Below are positions 6,865-14,038 of a stretch of DNA of 23,741 bases, in pieces (the first letter of the stretch is position 1; every line of letters begins with the position of its first letter). The notes below the pieces were generated by a model that saw only the letters and a list, made by a program, of their open reading frames with translations, did not search any database and was not told the DNA's origin. Origin of the DNA: Firmicutes bacterium UBA5449 (lineage in GTDB: Bacteria > Bacillota > SHA-98 > UBA4971). The DNA is taken from NCBI GenBank assembly GCA_002424305.1, contig DIQZ01000005.1, forward strand, positions 1 to 23,741, given 5' to 3'. A program made the position numbers and the translations under genes.

Positions 6865-7275
6865 ATGAAAGCAGAAATTAAACTTGTAGAAGGCTTGACC
6901 ATGATGGCAAGAAGCGAATCAAATCACTGGGTCGTACTGGATCCTGGAGTGTCATCAGGAGGAACAGGCGGTACCCCTACCCCTATGGAATTCGTTCTCA
7001 TGGCTTTTGGAAGCTGTATGGCGATGACTGCAACCGCACTACTTCGCAAGAAGACCTCTGACCTTGAAGAATTGTCAGTCGAGCTGGACGCCGAACGGTC
7101 CGAGTCTTCCCCTCGCGTATTTACGCGTATCACAACTAAATTCATAGTACGTGGTGAAGATCTTAAGGAAAATGATGTTGAATGGGCTATCAAGAAAGCA
7201 CATGCAAGGTTCTGCCCTGTCGGCGCCATGCTGGGCAAGGCTGTAGAACTTGACTACGAATGGGAAGTCAATTAA
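6865..7275 (+). CDS. OsmC-family protein
   Basis: A 136-residue OsmC/Ohr-fold protein, predicted cytoplasmic. It has the central-helix cysteine in FGSCMAMTATALL (about residue 51) and the second cysteine in ARFCPVGAML (about residue 118), the pair that forms the peroxidatic centre in OsmC/Ohr peroxiredoxins. Many members that keep a CP motif are thiol-dependent hydroperoxide reductases. The ATG at 6865 is chosen because AGGAGG lies nine bases upstream and the fold begins here (EIKLVEGLTMMARSESNHWVV); a longer frame from 6703 has no homology to the family. It stands alone between two catabolic clusters and is probably separately transcribed. Confidence 0.88.
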   Translation: MKAEIKLVEGLTMMARSESNHWVVLDPGVSSGGTGGTPTPMEFVLMAFGSCMAMTATALLRKKTSDLEELSVELDAERSESSPRVFTRITTKFIVRGEDLKENDVEWAIKKAHARFCPVGAMLGKAVELDYEWEVN

Positions 7276-7361
7276 CCGGAATAATCTAGACTATAGGCGA
7301 GGCGGTGAGAAATCCCCAAGAATAAGGTGTAGAGAAAAACCTACCATATCATCCTAAGTCA

Positions 7362-7401
7362 AATTGGAACCGACTTGTACACAGCTGTGCCGGTTTCAAT
7401 T
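7362..7401. repeat. Inverted repeat upstream of the sigma-54 activator gene
   Basis: AATTGGAACCG (7362-7372) and CGGTTTCAATT (7391-7401) pair with a single G-T mismatch across 18 bases, and the loop contains a perfect 10-bp palindrome CACAGCTGTG (7380-7389). No T-run follows. It lies 80-120 bp before the activator start, so an operator or leader structure is more likely than a terminator. Confidence 0.45.
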
Positions 7402-7483
7402 GCAGTGTAAGCAATGGGACGTTGAATCTAAATACGCTAGGCAGGAATCATTGCCCAACTGATGATATTGAGGAGACACAGAC

Positions 7484-9316
7484 ATGATAGGTAACATCAA
7501 CACTGACAACTTCAGCTCAATTGGAGCGGTGCCCGAGCCGATTCTTGGGCTGACCAGCCCAGCCCAAAGCATGCAGCAGATAGCAGACGCAGTAGCTGCA
7601 GCCATGGGTGTAGATGTAACGGTAGCCAACGACAGTTTGCTTCGTGTGGCAGGAACCGGACCGTTCGCAAAAACCCGTGGTGAAAAGGTTCCACAGGGGT
7701 GTGTTTTTGAGCGGGCACTGCACCGCGTTGAAACAGTCATAGTCGAGGACCCACGTAGAGCATCTCTGTGTACCGAATGCCACGGTCGTAATAGATGCCG
7801 GGAAACCTTAGGGATGTGTACCCCCATTATCATTGGCAGCAAAGCAGTGGGAATACTTGCCATAATCGCTTTCACCCCGGAACAGCGAGACCGAATACGC
7901 ACGTCGCTTCCCTCGTACATTGCTTTTCTGGAAAAAATGGCTGAGCTGATAGCCACAAAAATTACAGAACACAAGCTGATGCTCGTCCTGGAAAGCCGAA
8001 ACCGTGAACTTGAAGCCGTGCTCCACCATATCCACCAGGGGGTAATCTGTGTTGACAGTTCGTGTCGTATCAGGCAGATGAATGCTCGGGCAACGGAATT
8101 GCTTAGGCTCCAGGCAAATATACCGAGACCGGGCGATGATCTCGAAAGCATCTGGCCTGATTGTCTTCTGCTCAAGTGCATGGAGAACAGAGAATCGTAC
8201 ACCAATGCCAGTGAAACATACCGTACCCCTCAGGGCAAGCAAGTCAGGTTCTTGTCATCAGCCAGTATACTCTTACTCACAAACAAGGTCATCGGCGGCG
8301 TCTTGACATTCAGCGATCTTGAGAGCACTCACAAGGATACATTTCGCGCCATTGAACACGGAACAGCTTTTACATTCGACGATATCATCGGCACGAGTGA
8401 TGCTATCGCTCAAGTGAAGCAACAAGCCCTCACTGCGGCCAAGTACGATTCCAACATCCTTCTTACAGGTGAAACCGGCACAGGCAAGGAACTGTTTGCC
8501 CGGGCAATTCACAATGCAAGCCCAAGGCGCGACTATCCGTTTGTCGCTATAAACTGCACTGCAATACCGGAGTCACTCCTTGAAAGTGAACTTTTCGGTT
8601 ACGAGGCAGGGTCCTTCACCGGCGCCAGCAAGAATGGCAAACCCGGCAAGTTTGAGTTTGCCAACCACGGTACGCTGTTCCTTGATGAGATCGGTGACAT
8701 GCCCCTGTTCCTACAGGCTAAGTTGCTTCGTGCCACCCAAAATATGGAGATCACGCGAGTCGGAGGGCTCTACCCAAAGCGAATAGACGCTCGGATCATA
8801 TCAGCAACCAACCAAGACCTAAAGGAACACATGCGAACTCACAGATTCAGAGATGACCTCTACTATCGTCTTTGTGTGGTACCTATCAACTTGCCCCCAC
8901 TCAGGCAACGGCCTGACGATATACCTGTTCTGGCAGACTACTTCATCACCCGGTACGCCCATCAATTCGATAAGGTAGTCCGAGGCCTGACTGACGATGC
9001 CCTTGACCTGCTCATGACGTATGACTGGCCCGGAAACGCGCGGGAACTTGAGAACGTCATAGAATATGCTGTTAATTTCGCCACTGATGAATGGCTCACC
9101 GTTGAGAAACTACGCCATCGCATACCAGCATGTTCCTCGGGCAAGCCACAGTCTATATCTACGAGAAACCTTAGAACCGCGGTTCGTAGTTTTCAGAAGC
9201 AGTTGGTGAAAGAAGCCATTGAAAGGCACGGCCGGGATCCTGCTGCCAAAGAACTTGCCGCTCAGGAACTAGTTATCAGTAGGGCTACCCTCTACCGCAT
9301 CCTATCTCAAGACTGA
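7484..9316 (+). CDS. Sigma-54-dependent enhancer-binding transcriptional activator
   Basis: A 610-residue activator of RNA polymerase with sigma-54. The N-terminal sensory domain (about 1-185, GAF-like) carries four cysteines, Cys96-x2-Cys99-x5-Cys105-x6-Cys112, before a PI...GI strand. A PAS-like domain follows (about 190-290: LEAVLHHIHQGVICVDSSCRI). The AAA+ domain (about 307-540) has Walker A GETGTGKE (329-336), Walker B LDEIGD (Asp401, Glu402), and GSFTGA (376-381) in place of the usual GAFTGA sigma-54 contact loop. A Fis-type helix-turn-helix ends the protein (about 580-608: AAQELVISRATLYRIL). The ATG has AGGAGA seven bases upstream. It lies directly before a -24/-12 promoter, so it almost certainly controls the CyuA-TRAP operon. 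The ligand is unknown; the cysteines suggest a metal or Fe-S/redox input. Confidence 0.93.
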   Translation: MIGNINTDNFSSIGAVPEPILGLTSPAQSMQQIADAVAAAMGVDVTVANDSLLRVAGTGPFAKTRGEKVPQGCVFERALHRVETVIVEDPRRASLCTECHGRNRCRETLGMCTPIIIGSKAVGILAIIAFTPEQRDRIRTSLPSYIAFLEKMAELIATKITEHKLMLVLESRNRELEAVLHHIHQGVICVDSSCRIRQMNARATELLRLQANIPRPGDDLESIWPDCLLLKCMENRESYTNASETYRTPQGKQVRFLSSASILLLTNKVIGGVLTFSDLESTHKDTFRAIEHGTAFTFDDIIGTSDAIAQVKQQALTAAKYDSNILLTGETGTGKELFARAIHNASPRRDYPFVAINCTAIPESLLESELFGYEAGSFTGASKNGKPGKFEFANHGTLFLDEIGDMPLFLQAKLLRATQNMEITRVGGLYPKRIDARIISATNQDLKEHMRTHRFRDDLYYRLCVVPINLPPLRQRPDDIPVLADYFITRYAHQFDKVVRGLTDDALDLLMTYDWPGNARELENVIEYAVNFATDEWLTVEKLRHRIPACSSGKPQSISTRNLRTAVRSFQKQLVKEAIERHGRDPAAKELAAQELVISRATLYRILSQD

Positions 9317-9320
9317 GGAT

Positions 9321-9342
9321 TTCGTCTCACATATGAGACGAA
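9321..9342. promoter_or_regulatory. Perfect palindrome, candidate enhancer (UAS) of the sigma-54 activator
   Basis: TTCGTCTCA, spacer CATA, then TGAGACGAA: perfect 9-bp arms. It starts 4 bp after the activator stop codon and is centred about 134 bp upstream of the predicted sigma-54 start site, a normal enhancer distance. No T-run follows, so it is not a standard terminator. Confidence 0.6.
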
Positions 9343-9420
9343 CCGTGCCGGTGTTCAGTGATTCCCTATGGTATTCACGAATCATGTGAATCCCAGTTTT
9401 GTTTGCACTTGTGCCATTTG

Positions 9421-9438
9421 TAGAGGCTGCAACCTCTA
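9421..9438. promoter_or_regulatory. Small palindrome next to the -24 element
   Basis: TAGAGG-CTGCAA-CCTCTA, 6-bp arms, ends two bases before the -24 element. It could be an additional regulator site. A weaker repeat ATTCAC-N7-GTGAAT lies at 9373-9391. Confidence 0.3.
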
Positions 9439-9439
9439 T

Positions 9440-9455
9440 TGGCATGGAACTTGCG
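9440..9455 (+). promoter_or_regulatory. Sigma-54 (-24/-12) promoter
   Basis: TGGCATG-GAAC-TTGCG matches the consensus TGGCACG-N4-TTGCA. GG (9441-9442) and GC (9453-9454) are separated by the required 10 bases. Transcription should start near 9466, 30 bp before the CyuA-like gene. The adjacent activator gene and upstream palindrome support it. Confidence 0.85.
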
Positions 9456-9495
9456 ACTGTATTTAAGTAAATGAGGAGCAGTAAGGAAGGATATA

Positions 9496-10731
9496 ATGGA
9501 AACTTCAAGTCTTGTTTCAAAACTTGACCAGGAAATCGTACCGGCAGTGGGCTGTACGGAACCTGTGGCAATAGCGTTGACTTCCGCAGCCGCCATGAAG
9601 GCAGTCAGTGGCAAACTGCGCTTGCTTGAACTCGTTACAAGTATGAATATTTTCAAAAACGCTCGTGCAGCAGGTATTCCGGGCTGCGTTGATACAGGCA
9701 TCGAACTTGCGGCTGCGCTGGGCGCTGCAATAGCACGCCCTGAAGCCGGCTTGGAAATCTTCTCTTACGTCGACTCCGAAACACGCAAGGCGGCCGGATT
9801 CATGCTGGAAACCGCAAAATTCCGGACCGACGTTGATATGAATCGAAACGATATCTATGTTCGTTGCCGCGTAGTCACTAATGTCGGAGATGCTGTAGCC
9901 GAAACAGTCGGAAGGCACCAAAACGTGAATCTTATCTCTGTTAACGGGAAGGATGTCCCCCGTGATGTGAAACATGACGAAGATAGACGTCCGTTGTTGA
10001 GAGAGGAGGCATCATTTCGGGAACTTGTTCAAGCGATATACAATGCCCCCGACGGTACCTTCGATTTTCTGATATCCAGGACCAAAGCTAACCTTAAACT
10101 GGCTGATTCAGGTTACAAGATGGGACAAGGCCTGGGAATAGATCTCACTGAAGAGCTCTCTCCCAAAACCTATGCTGATTACGCAGCCACAGCATGCGAT
10201 GCCCGTATGTCCGGTGTCCAAACACCTGTGTGCACATGTGCAGGAAGCGGTAATCTGGGGATTTCCGCCACAGTGCCTGTGCTTACAGCAGGAAGAGCCG
10301 AAGGCGCCTCGCTAAATCTGGTCGCTCGCAGCTTAGCCCTGAGCCTTGCAGTAACGATCTACGTGAAGGAGTACTTCGGACTGTTATCGCCTGTATGCGG
10401 ATGTGCAGTAGCTGCCGGAGCAGGCTCTGCAGCCGGTCTGGTCATGCTTCGCGGAGGCGACGCCTCTGCCGTTGAAAGCGCAGCTTCAGCAGTGTTGGCA
10501 ACTCTTGCCGGTATGCTGTGCGACGGCGGTAAGGTGGGCTGCGCATTGAAAGTCTGGACTACCGTGAGCACCGCTGAGAAGTCAGCTTCTCTTGCTCTTG
10601 CAGGAGGAGGCATTCCATCAGGTAATGGCATCGTTGGACGCACTATCGACGACACTCTGTCAGCCCTGGAGCATGTGACCAAGAAGGGGCTTTCCCATCT
10701 GGACTGCGTGCTCGTTGACGTAATGCGTTAA
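9496..10731 (+). CDS. CyuA-family L-cysteine desulfidase / serine dehydratase alpha-like enzyme
   Basis: A 411-residue cytoplasmic enzyme of the UPF0597/CyuA family (serine dehydratase alpha-chain fold), expected to bind a 4Fe-4S cluster and break down L-cysteine to pyruvate, ammonia and sulfide, or act on serine. Family signatures are PAVGCTEPVAIAL with Cys20, CTCAGSGNLG (Cys246, Cys248), PVCGCAVAAGAGSAAG (Cys301, Cys303) and MLCDGGKVGCALK (Cys342, Cys349). Length fits the family. ATG at 9496 has AAGGAAGG at 9483-9490. It is the first gene after the sigma-54 promoter, followed 62 bp later by the TRAP binding protein. The substrate could be another amino acid related to what the TRAP system imports; cysteine is the best guess from the family alone. 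Confidence 0.87.
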   Translation: METSSLVSKLDQEIVPAVGCTEPVAIALTSAAAMKAVSGKLRLLELVTSMNIFKNARAAGIPGCVDTGIELAAALGAAIARPEAGLEIFSYVDSETRKAAGFMLETAKFRTDVDMNRNDIYVRCRVVTNVGDAVAETVGRHQNVNLISVNGKDVPRDVKHDEDRRPLLREEASFRELVQAIYNAPDGTFDFLISRTKANLKLADSGYKMGQGLGIDLTEELSPKTYADYAATACDARMSGVQTPVCTCAGSGNLGISATVPVLTAGRAEGASLNLVARSLALSLAVTIYVKEYFGLLSPVCGCAVAAGAGSAAGLVMLRGGDASAVESAASAVLATLAGMLCDGGKVGCALKVWTTVSTAEKSASLALAGGGIPSGNGIVGRTIDDTLSALEHVTKKGLSHLDCVLVDVMR

Positions 10732-10793
10732 CGTTAATGCTGTTAATATAGGATCTGGTCACACAGAATTAATTCAGAGGAGGCACGAAATCA

Positions 10794-11780
10794 ATGAAAA
10801 TGAAGAGGAACATCTCGAGAATCGCCCTTGTAAGCCTACTAGTCATGTCAATGATGATCGGACAGGCTGCTGCTGCTCCCATCAAATTCATCACCATCTC
10901 CACCGGCCCTGTAGGCGGTGAGTGGTACGTTCTAGGCGGGATTCTCTCGGAAATCCTGAAGCCTGCACTCCCCGGAATCAAAGTTACTGCTACCACCGGC
11001 GGAGGTGTTGCTAATATCAGCACCGTCGCCAGCGGAAAGAGCGACATTGGGACCACCCAGGATCAGCGCTTGTTCGAAGCACGTAAGGGACTGGCTGATT
11101 ATGCTGAACAGGGTCAGCTTACCAATGTTGTAGGCCTGGCCTACCTAGCCGACATCTATATGAGCGTATTCTTAGTTCGTGAGGATATGAATATCAGTTC
11201 ACTCGAGGACATTGCCGCAAAGAAGATGCCTATCAAGATCCTGACTGCTCCCAAAGGGTCAACGCCTTCAAGGGCAGCCGAGCGCATGCTGGCTGAGTAT
11301 GGCGTCACAGGGGATCTGCTGAAGTCATGGGGCGGTAGGCTTAACTTTGTATCGTACGCGGATGCAAGCTCCATGATTCGTGACGGTCATGCAGACGCAT
11401 ACTGTGGTCCAATCATGCCTGCAATCATCGAGCTTACGGTGTCACGCAAGATGAAGATGCTTCCGGTAAAAGAGAGCGTACTCAAGACAATGGTTGATGA
11501 TTACGCATATGGTCGCGCCGTATTGCCTGAAGGCTCATACGATTTCGTCAAGGCTGACACGCCTGTGATGACTGAGTCTCCTATCCTCGTCATAAGAGAA
11601 GATATTCCCGAGGATGTCGTCTATAATATCACCAAGGCTATTGCCACAAACGCAGACAAGATCAAAAATGCAGGAAGAACCTACACTCAATTCAAGGCTG
11701 AGGTCATGCCGAATGTCACCGGAGGCCCTATCCATCCGGGAGCCTTAAAGTACTATCGTGAAGTAGGCTGGGTTAAGTAA
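10794..11780 (+). CDS. TAXI-family TRAP transporter solute-binding protein
   Basis: A 328-residue extracytoplasmic binding protein of the TAXI class. The signal peptide is residues 1 to about 27 (basic KMKRN, hydrophobic ALVSLLVMSMMIG, AAA before APIKF); there is no lipobox cysteine. The mature start FITISTGPVGGEWYVLGG matches the TAXI signature, followed by VTATTGGGVANISTVASG. AGGAGG lies 10 bases before the ATG. It delivers substrate to the fused TRAP permease encoded next. Relatives bind amino acids such as glutamate or other small carboxylates. The gene is followed by a strong intercistronic hairpin, which may protect its mRNA and raise binding protein over permease. Confidence 0.93.
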   Translation: MKMKRNISRIALVSLLVMSMMIGQAAAAPIKFITISTGPVGGEWYVLGGILSEILKPALPGIKVTATTGGGVANISTVASGKSDIGTTQDQRLFEARKGLADYAEQGQLTNVVGLAYLADIYMSVFLVREDMNISSLEDIAAKKMPIKILTAPKGSTPSRAAERMLAEYGVTGDLLKSWGGRLNFVSYADASSMIRDGHADAYCGPIMPAIIELTVSRKMKMLPVKESVLKTMVDDYAYGRAVLPEGSYDFVKADTPVMTESPILVIREDIPEDVVYNITKAIATNADKIKNAGRTYTQFKAEVMPNVTGGPIHPGALKYYREVGWVK

Positions 11781-11800
11781 GTAAAACTGCACTGGTATGG

Positions 11801-11830
11801 CGTGGGAGCAGGCCTCAGCCTGCTCCCACG
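11801..11830 (+). other. Perfect intercistronic stem-loop between binding protein and permease
   Basis: CGTGGGAGCAGGC, loop CTCA, then the exact 13-base complement. There is no T-run; the permease ribosome-binding site begins 8 bases later. This is the form expected of a 3' stabilising hairpin giving differential expression within a transporter operon, though partial termination is possible. Confidence 0.75.
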
Positions 11831-11837
11831 ATTCCAC

Positions 11838-11947
11838 GGAGGTGAAACGCCGTTAATAACGACAGCAAGATACTCAAATACACCATAGCCCTGCTTTCCC
11901 TTGCCTACGCAGGGTTCCACCTATATACTGCAGCCTTTGGCACCTAC
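11838..11947 (+). other. Ribosome-binding site and unlabelled N-terminal coding stretch of the TRAP permease
   Basis: GGAGGTGA at 11838-11845 is a strong ribosome-binding site. The permease frame is open from 11846 and encodes a TRAP-like first membrane segment (KILKYTIALLSLAYAGFHLY, then TAAFGTY) before the GTG at 11948. No ATG, GTG or TTG is in this frame at suitable spacing: the codon 9 bases after GGAGG is GTT (11852). Dropping one T at 11853-11854 would join GTG at 11842 to the frame. See findings. Confidence 0.6.
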
Positions 11948-13720
11948 GTGGCGCAATTGCAGCGCCCGTTGCACCTTGCTTTTGCTGTAGTAATCGGCTT
12001 TTTGGTATATCCATTATCCGAAAACAGGAAGCTTAGATGGCTAGACGTATTACTGGCAGCTCTTTCAGCATTTGCCCTCGGTTATGTTGCCTGTCACTAC
12101 GACGCAATAACCGTACGTCAAACCATGGTGACTCCCTTGTCCACTCTCGACATCATTGTAGGGGGCCTAGTTATCGTATTCCTTCTGGAAATCACGAGAC
12201 GCTCAGTAGGTTGGATCATGAGCGCAATCGCAATGGTTTTCATCGTTTATATCCTGGTAGGCCCATATCTCCCCGGTGTCTTGGCCCATAGAGGCTTTTC
12301 ATGGACAGATCTCATCGACTATCAGGTATTCGGCTTAGACGGCATCTACTCCATACCCATAAGCATCTCTGCAACCTATATCGTGCTGTTCGTTATCTTA
12401 GGCACGTTAATGGAATTTACCGGGACAGGCGATGTGATTATGGACATCGGCAAGGCAATTGCAGGCCGGTACAGAGGCGGACCCGCGAAAGTAGCCTCGA
12501 TATCGTCAGCCCTTTTCGGGTCGATTTCGGGATCTGCCGCTGCAAACGTGTATGCAACTGGGACCTTCACCATCCCCATGATGAAGAAGATTGGTTACTC
12601 ACCTGCCTTTTCAGGAGCAGTTGAAGCCGTTGCATCCACAGGAGGACAGCTGATGCCTCCCGTTATGGGCGCGTCTGCCTTCCTCATGGCAGAACTGCTG
12701 GGAGTGCCTTACATCCAGGTGTGCAAAGCCGCATTGCTCCCAGCTATTCTGTACTATATATCGCTCTTTATTGTGCTGGACTTCGAAGCAGCCCGCATGG
12801 GTATCAAAGGTATGGATCGTGAAGAACTGCCAAAGGTAGCGGACATATGGCCTAGGTTGTACTTGCTGATACCTCTGGTTTTACTGATAGCGATCTTAGT
12901 ACGGGGTTTTACGCCGTTCAGAGCAGCTTTCATAGCCATAATCGTCACCTTCGCCTTAAGTTTCCTCAAGAAGGAAACCAGGTTCACACTAGAGTCGTTT
13001 GTAAAGGCGATTGTGGTATCTGCGAAGCGCAGCGTAATGATAGCTGCAGCGTGCGGTGCTGCCGGCATAATCATTGGCGCCATCACCTTGACAGGCGTAG
13101 GCCTTTCGATGTCGAGCATAATCATGTCACTGTCAGGAGGAAGCAAGTTTCTGGCGCTGCTACTTGTGATGGTGTCTTCAATCATCATGGGAATGGGCAC
13201 ACCTACCACGGTGGCGTACATTGTAGTATCAACCCTGTCAGTGCCGATAATGAAGGATTTGGGCTATGCCGCACTACCTTCCCACTTATTCGTATTTTAC
13301 TTTGCGGTTCTCTCAATGATAACGCCGCCTGTAGCCCTTGCTGCCTATGCTGCAGCTGATATCGCCAAGGAAGATTCTATGAAGGTAGGCTTCACCGCAA
13401 TGCGGATTGGCCTCATCGTGTTCGTCATACCCTTTGTGTTCCTGCAAGATCCCTCGCTTCTCATGCAGGGTACAGCTGGGACCATAGCGTTTAGATTCGT
13501 CATGGCGGCGTTGTCTGCGGTGGCCTTCGGTGGGGCGGTAACAGGATGGCTTGGGTTATCCCTGAACTGGCTGGGAAGGCTAATATTGCTTGCAGCGTTC
13601 GGACTAATCATTTCACCTGAGATTACAACGACTCTTGGTGGCTTCGCTCTATTAGTCGGAGTATGGGTACTCAGACGGCTACTGGCCGTAAAGAGTCCTA
13701 TTAATACAAAGGTCACATAG
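11948..13720 (+). CDS. TRAP transporter permease, 4TM/12TM (DctQ-DctM type) fusion
   Basis: Membrane component of a TAXI-TRAP transporter, at least 590 residues, or about 622 if the upstream hydrophobic stretch from 11852 is included. The small (DctQ-like) part occupies the N-terminus. The large DctM-like part starts near YVLFVILGTLMEFTG and has the hallmark FGSISGSAAANVYATGTFTIPMMKK, VASTGGQLMPPVMGASAF and MGMGTPTTVAYIVVSTLS. It uses an ion gradient to import the solute caught by the TAXI protein. The GTG at 11948 is the first standard start codon but has no ribosome-binding site and would delete the first membrane helix, so the true start is probably upstream. The operon continues with the dapA remnant 34 bp later. 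Confidence 0.9.
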   Translation: MAQLQRPLHLAFAVVIGFLVYPLSENRKLRWLDVLLAALSAFALGYVACHYDAITVRQTMVTPLSTLDIIVGGLVIVFLLEITRRSVGWIMSAIAMVFIVYILVGPYLPGVLAHRGFSWTDLIDYQVFGLDGIYSIPISISATYIVLFVILGTLMEFTGTGDVIMDIGKAIAGRYRGGPAKVASISSALFGSISGSAAANVYATGTFTIPMMKKIGYSPAFSGAVEAVASTGGQLMPPVMGASAFLMAELLGVPYIQVCKAALLPAILYYISLFIVLDFEAARMGIKGMDREELPKVADIWPRLYLLIPLVLLIAILVRGFTPFRAAFIAIIVTFALSFLKKETRFTLESFVKAIVVSAKRSVMIAAACGAAGIIIGAITLTGVGLSMSSIIMSLSGGSKFLALLLVMVSSIIMGMGTPTTVAYIVVSTLSVPIMKDLGYAALPSHLFVFYFAVLSMITPPVALAAYAAADIAKEDSMKVGFTAMRIGLIVFVIPFVFLQDPSLLMQGTAGTIAFRFVMAALSAVAFGGAVTGWLGLSLNWLGRLILLAAFGLIISPEITTTLGGFALLVGVWVLRRLLAVKSPINTKVT

Positions 13721-13754
13721 TCACTTTAGCATATCATTACTGGAGGTATCAACT

Positions 13755-13946
13755 GTGAGTTGTGAGTGCTCTGACAATCTGGTCAGGCCTGTGGGTTCGT
13801 GGGTAGCAGTCGAAGCCGCCATGGATTACCTGGGCCTGCCTGCAGGACCGCCACGTCTGCCCCTTAAGCCCATGCGCGGTGAGAAGCTTGAGAGACTACA
13901 CAAATTGCTCGATGAGTTCCAGCTTCGTGAGAAGTACGGGTTATAG
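13755..13946 (+). pseudogene. Internally deleted DapA-family gene remnant (63 codons)
   Basis: The frame encodes RPVGSWVA joined directly to VEAAMDYLGLPAGPPRLP and ends in LREKYGL. The first part matches the extreme N-terminus (KPTGSWVA) and the rest the C-terminus (VKAALRILGLPGGHLRRP through AKYG) of the DapA-family aldolase at 5502-6419. Relative to that protein, about residues 11-258 are missing, including the Schiff-base lysine and all other catalytic residues. The frame is preserved and GGAGG sits eight bases before the GTG start, so a short peptide could still be made. It occupies the position after the TRAP permease where a full catabolic aldolase gene would be expected. It cannot be a working aldolase. 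Confidence 0.8.
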
Positions 13947-13951
13947 CAAGG

Positions 13952-14017
13952 AGCACGCAATAGTCTAGCGGTAGGCAAGTAGCAGTTTCAGCAGCACGTA
14001 ATAATCTCAGCAGTACG
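13952..14017 (+). repeat. Short direct repeats between the dapA remnant and the PCC-domain gene
   Basis: AGCACGCAATAGTCT (13952-13966) recurs with two differences at 13993-14007, and TCAGCAGYACG occurs at 13988-13998 and 14007-14017. These may be scars of past rearrangement; no function is apparent. Confidence 0.35.
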
Positions 14018-14038
14018 AAGAAACACGGAGGTAATGCC

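Noticed and set aside
7396..8242. Long minus-strand frames opposite the sigma-54 activator gene
   Set aside because: They lie antisense to a clearly conserved activator and show low-complexity, non-family sequence, as expected for frame shadows.
9321..9342. Perfect palindrome read as the terminator of the activator gene
   Set aside because: No T-run follows on either strand, and the spacing to the sigma-54 promoter fits an enhancer better.
13345..13716. Minus-strand frame of 123 codons opposite the TRAP permease
   Set aside because: It lies within a well-supported membrane protein gene and has no features of its own.
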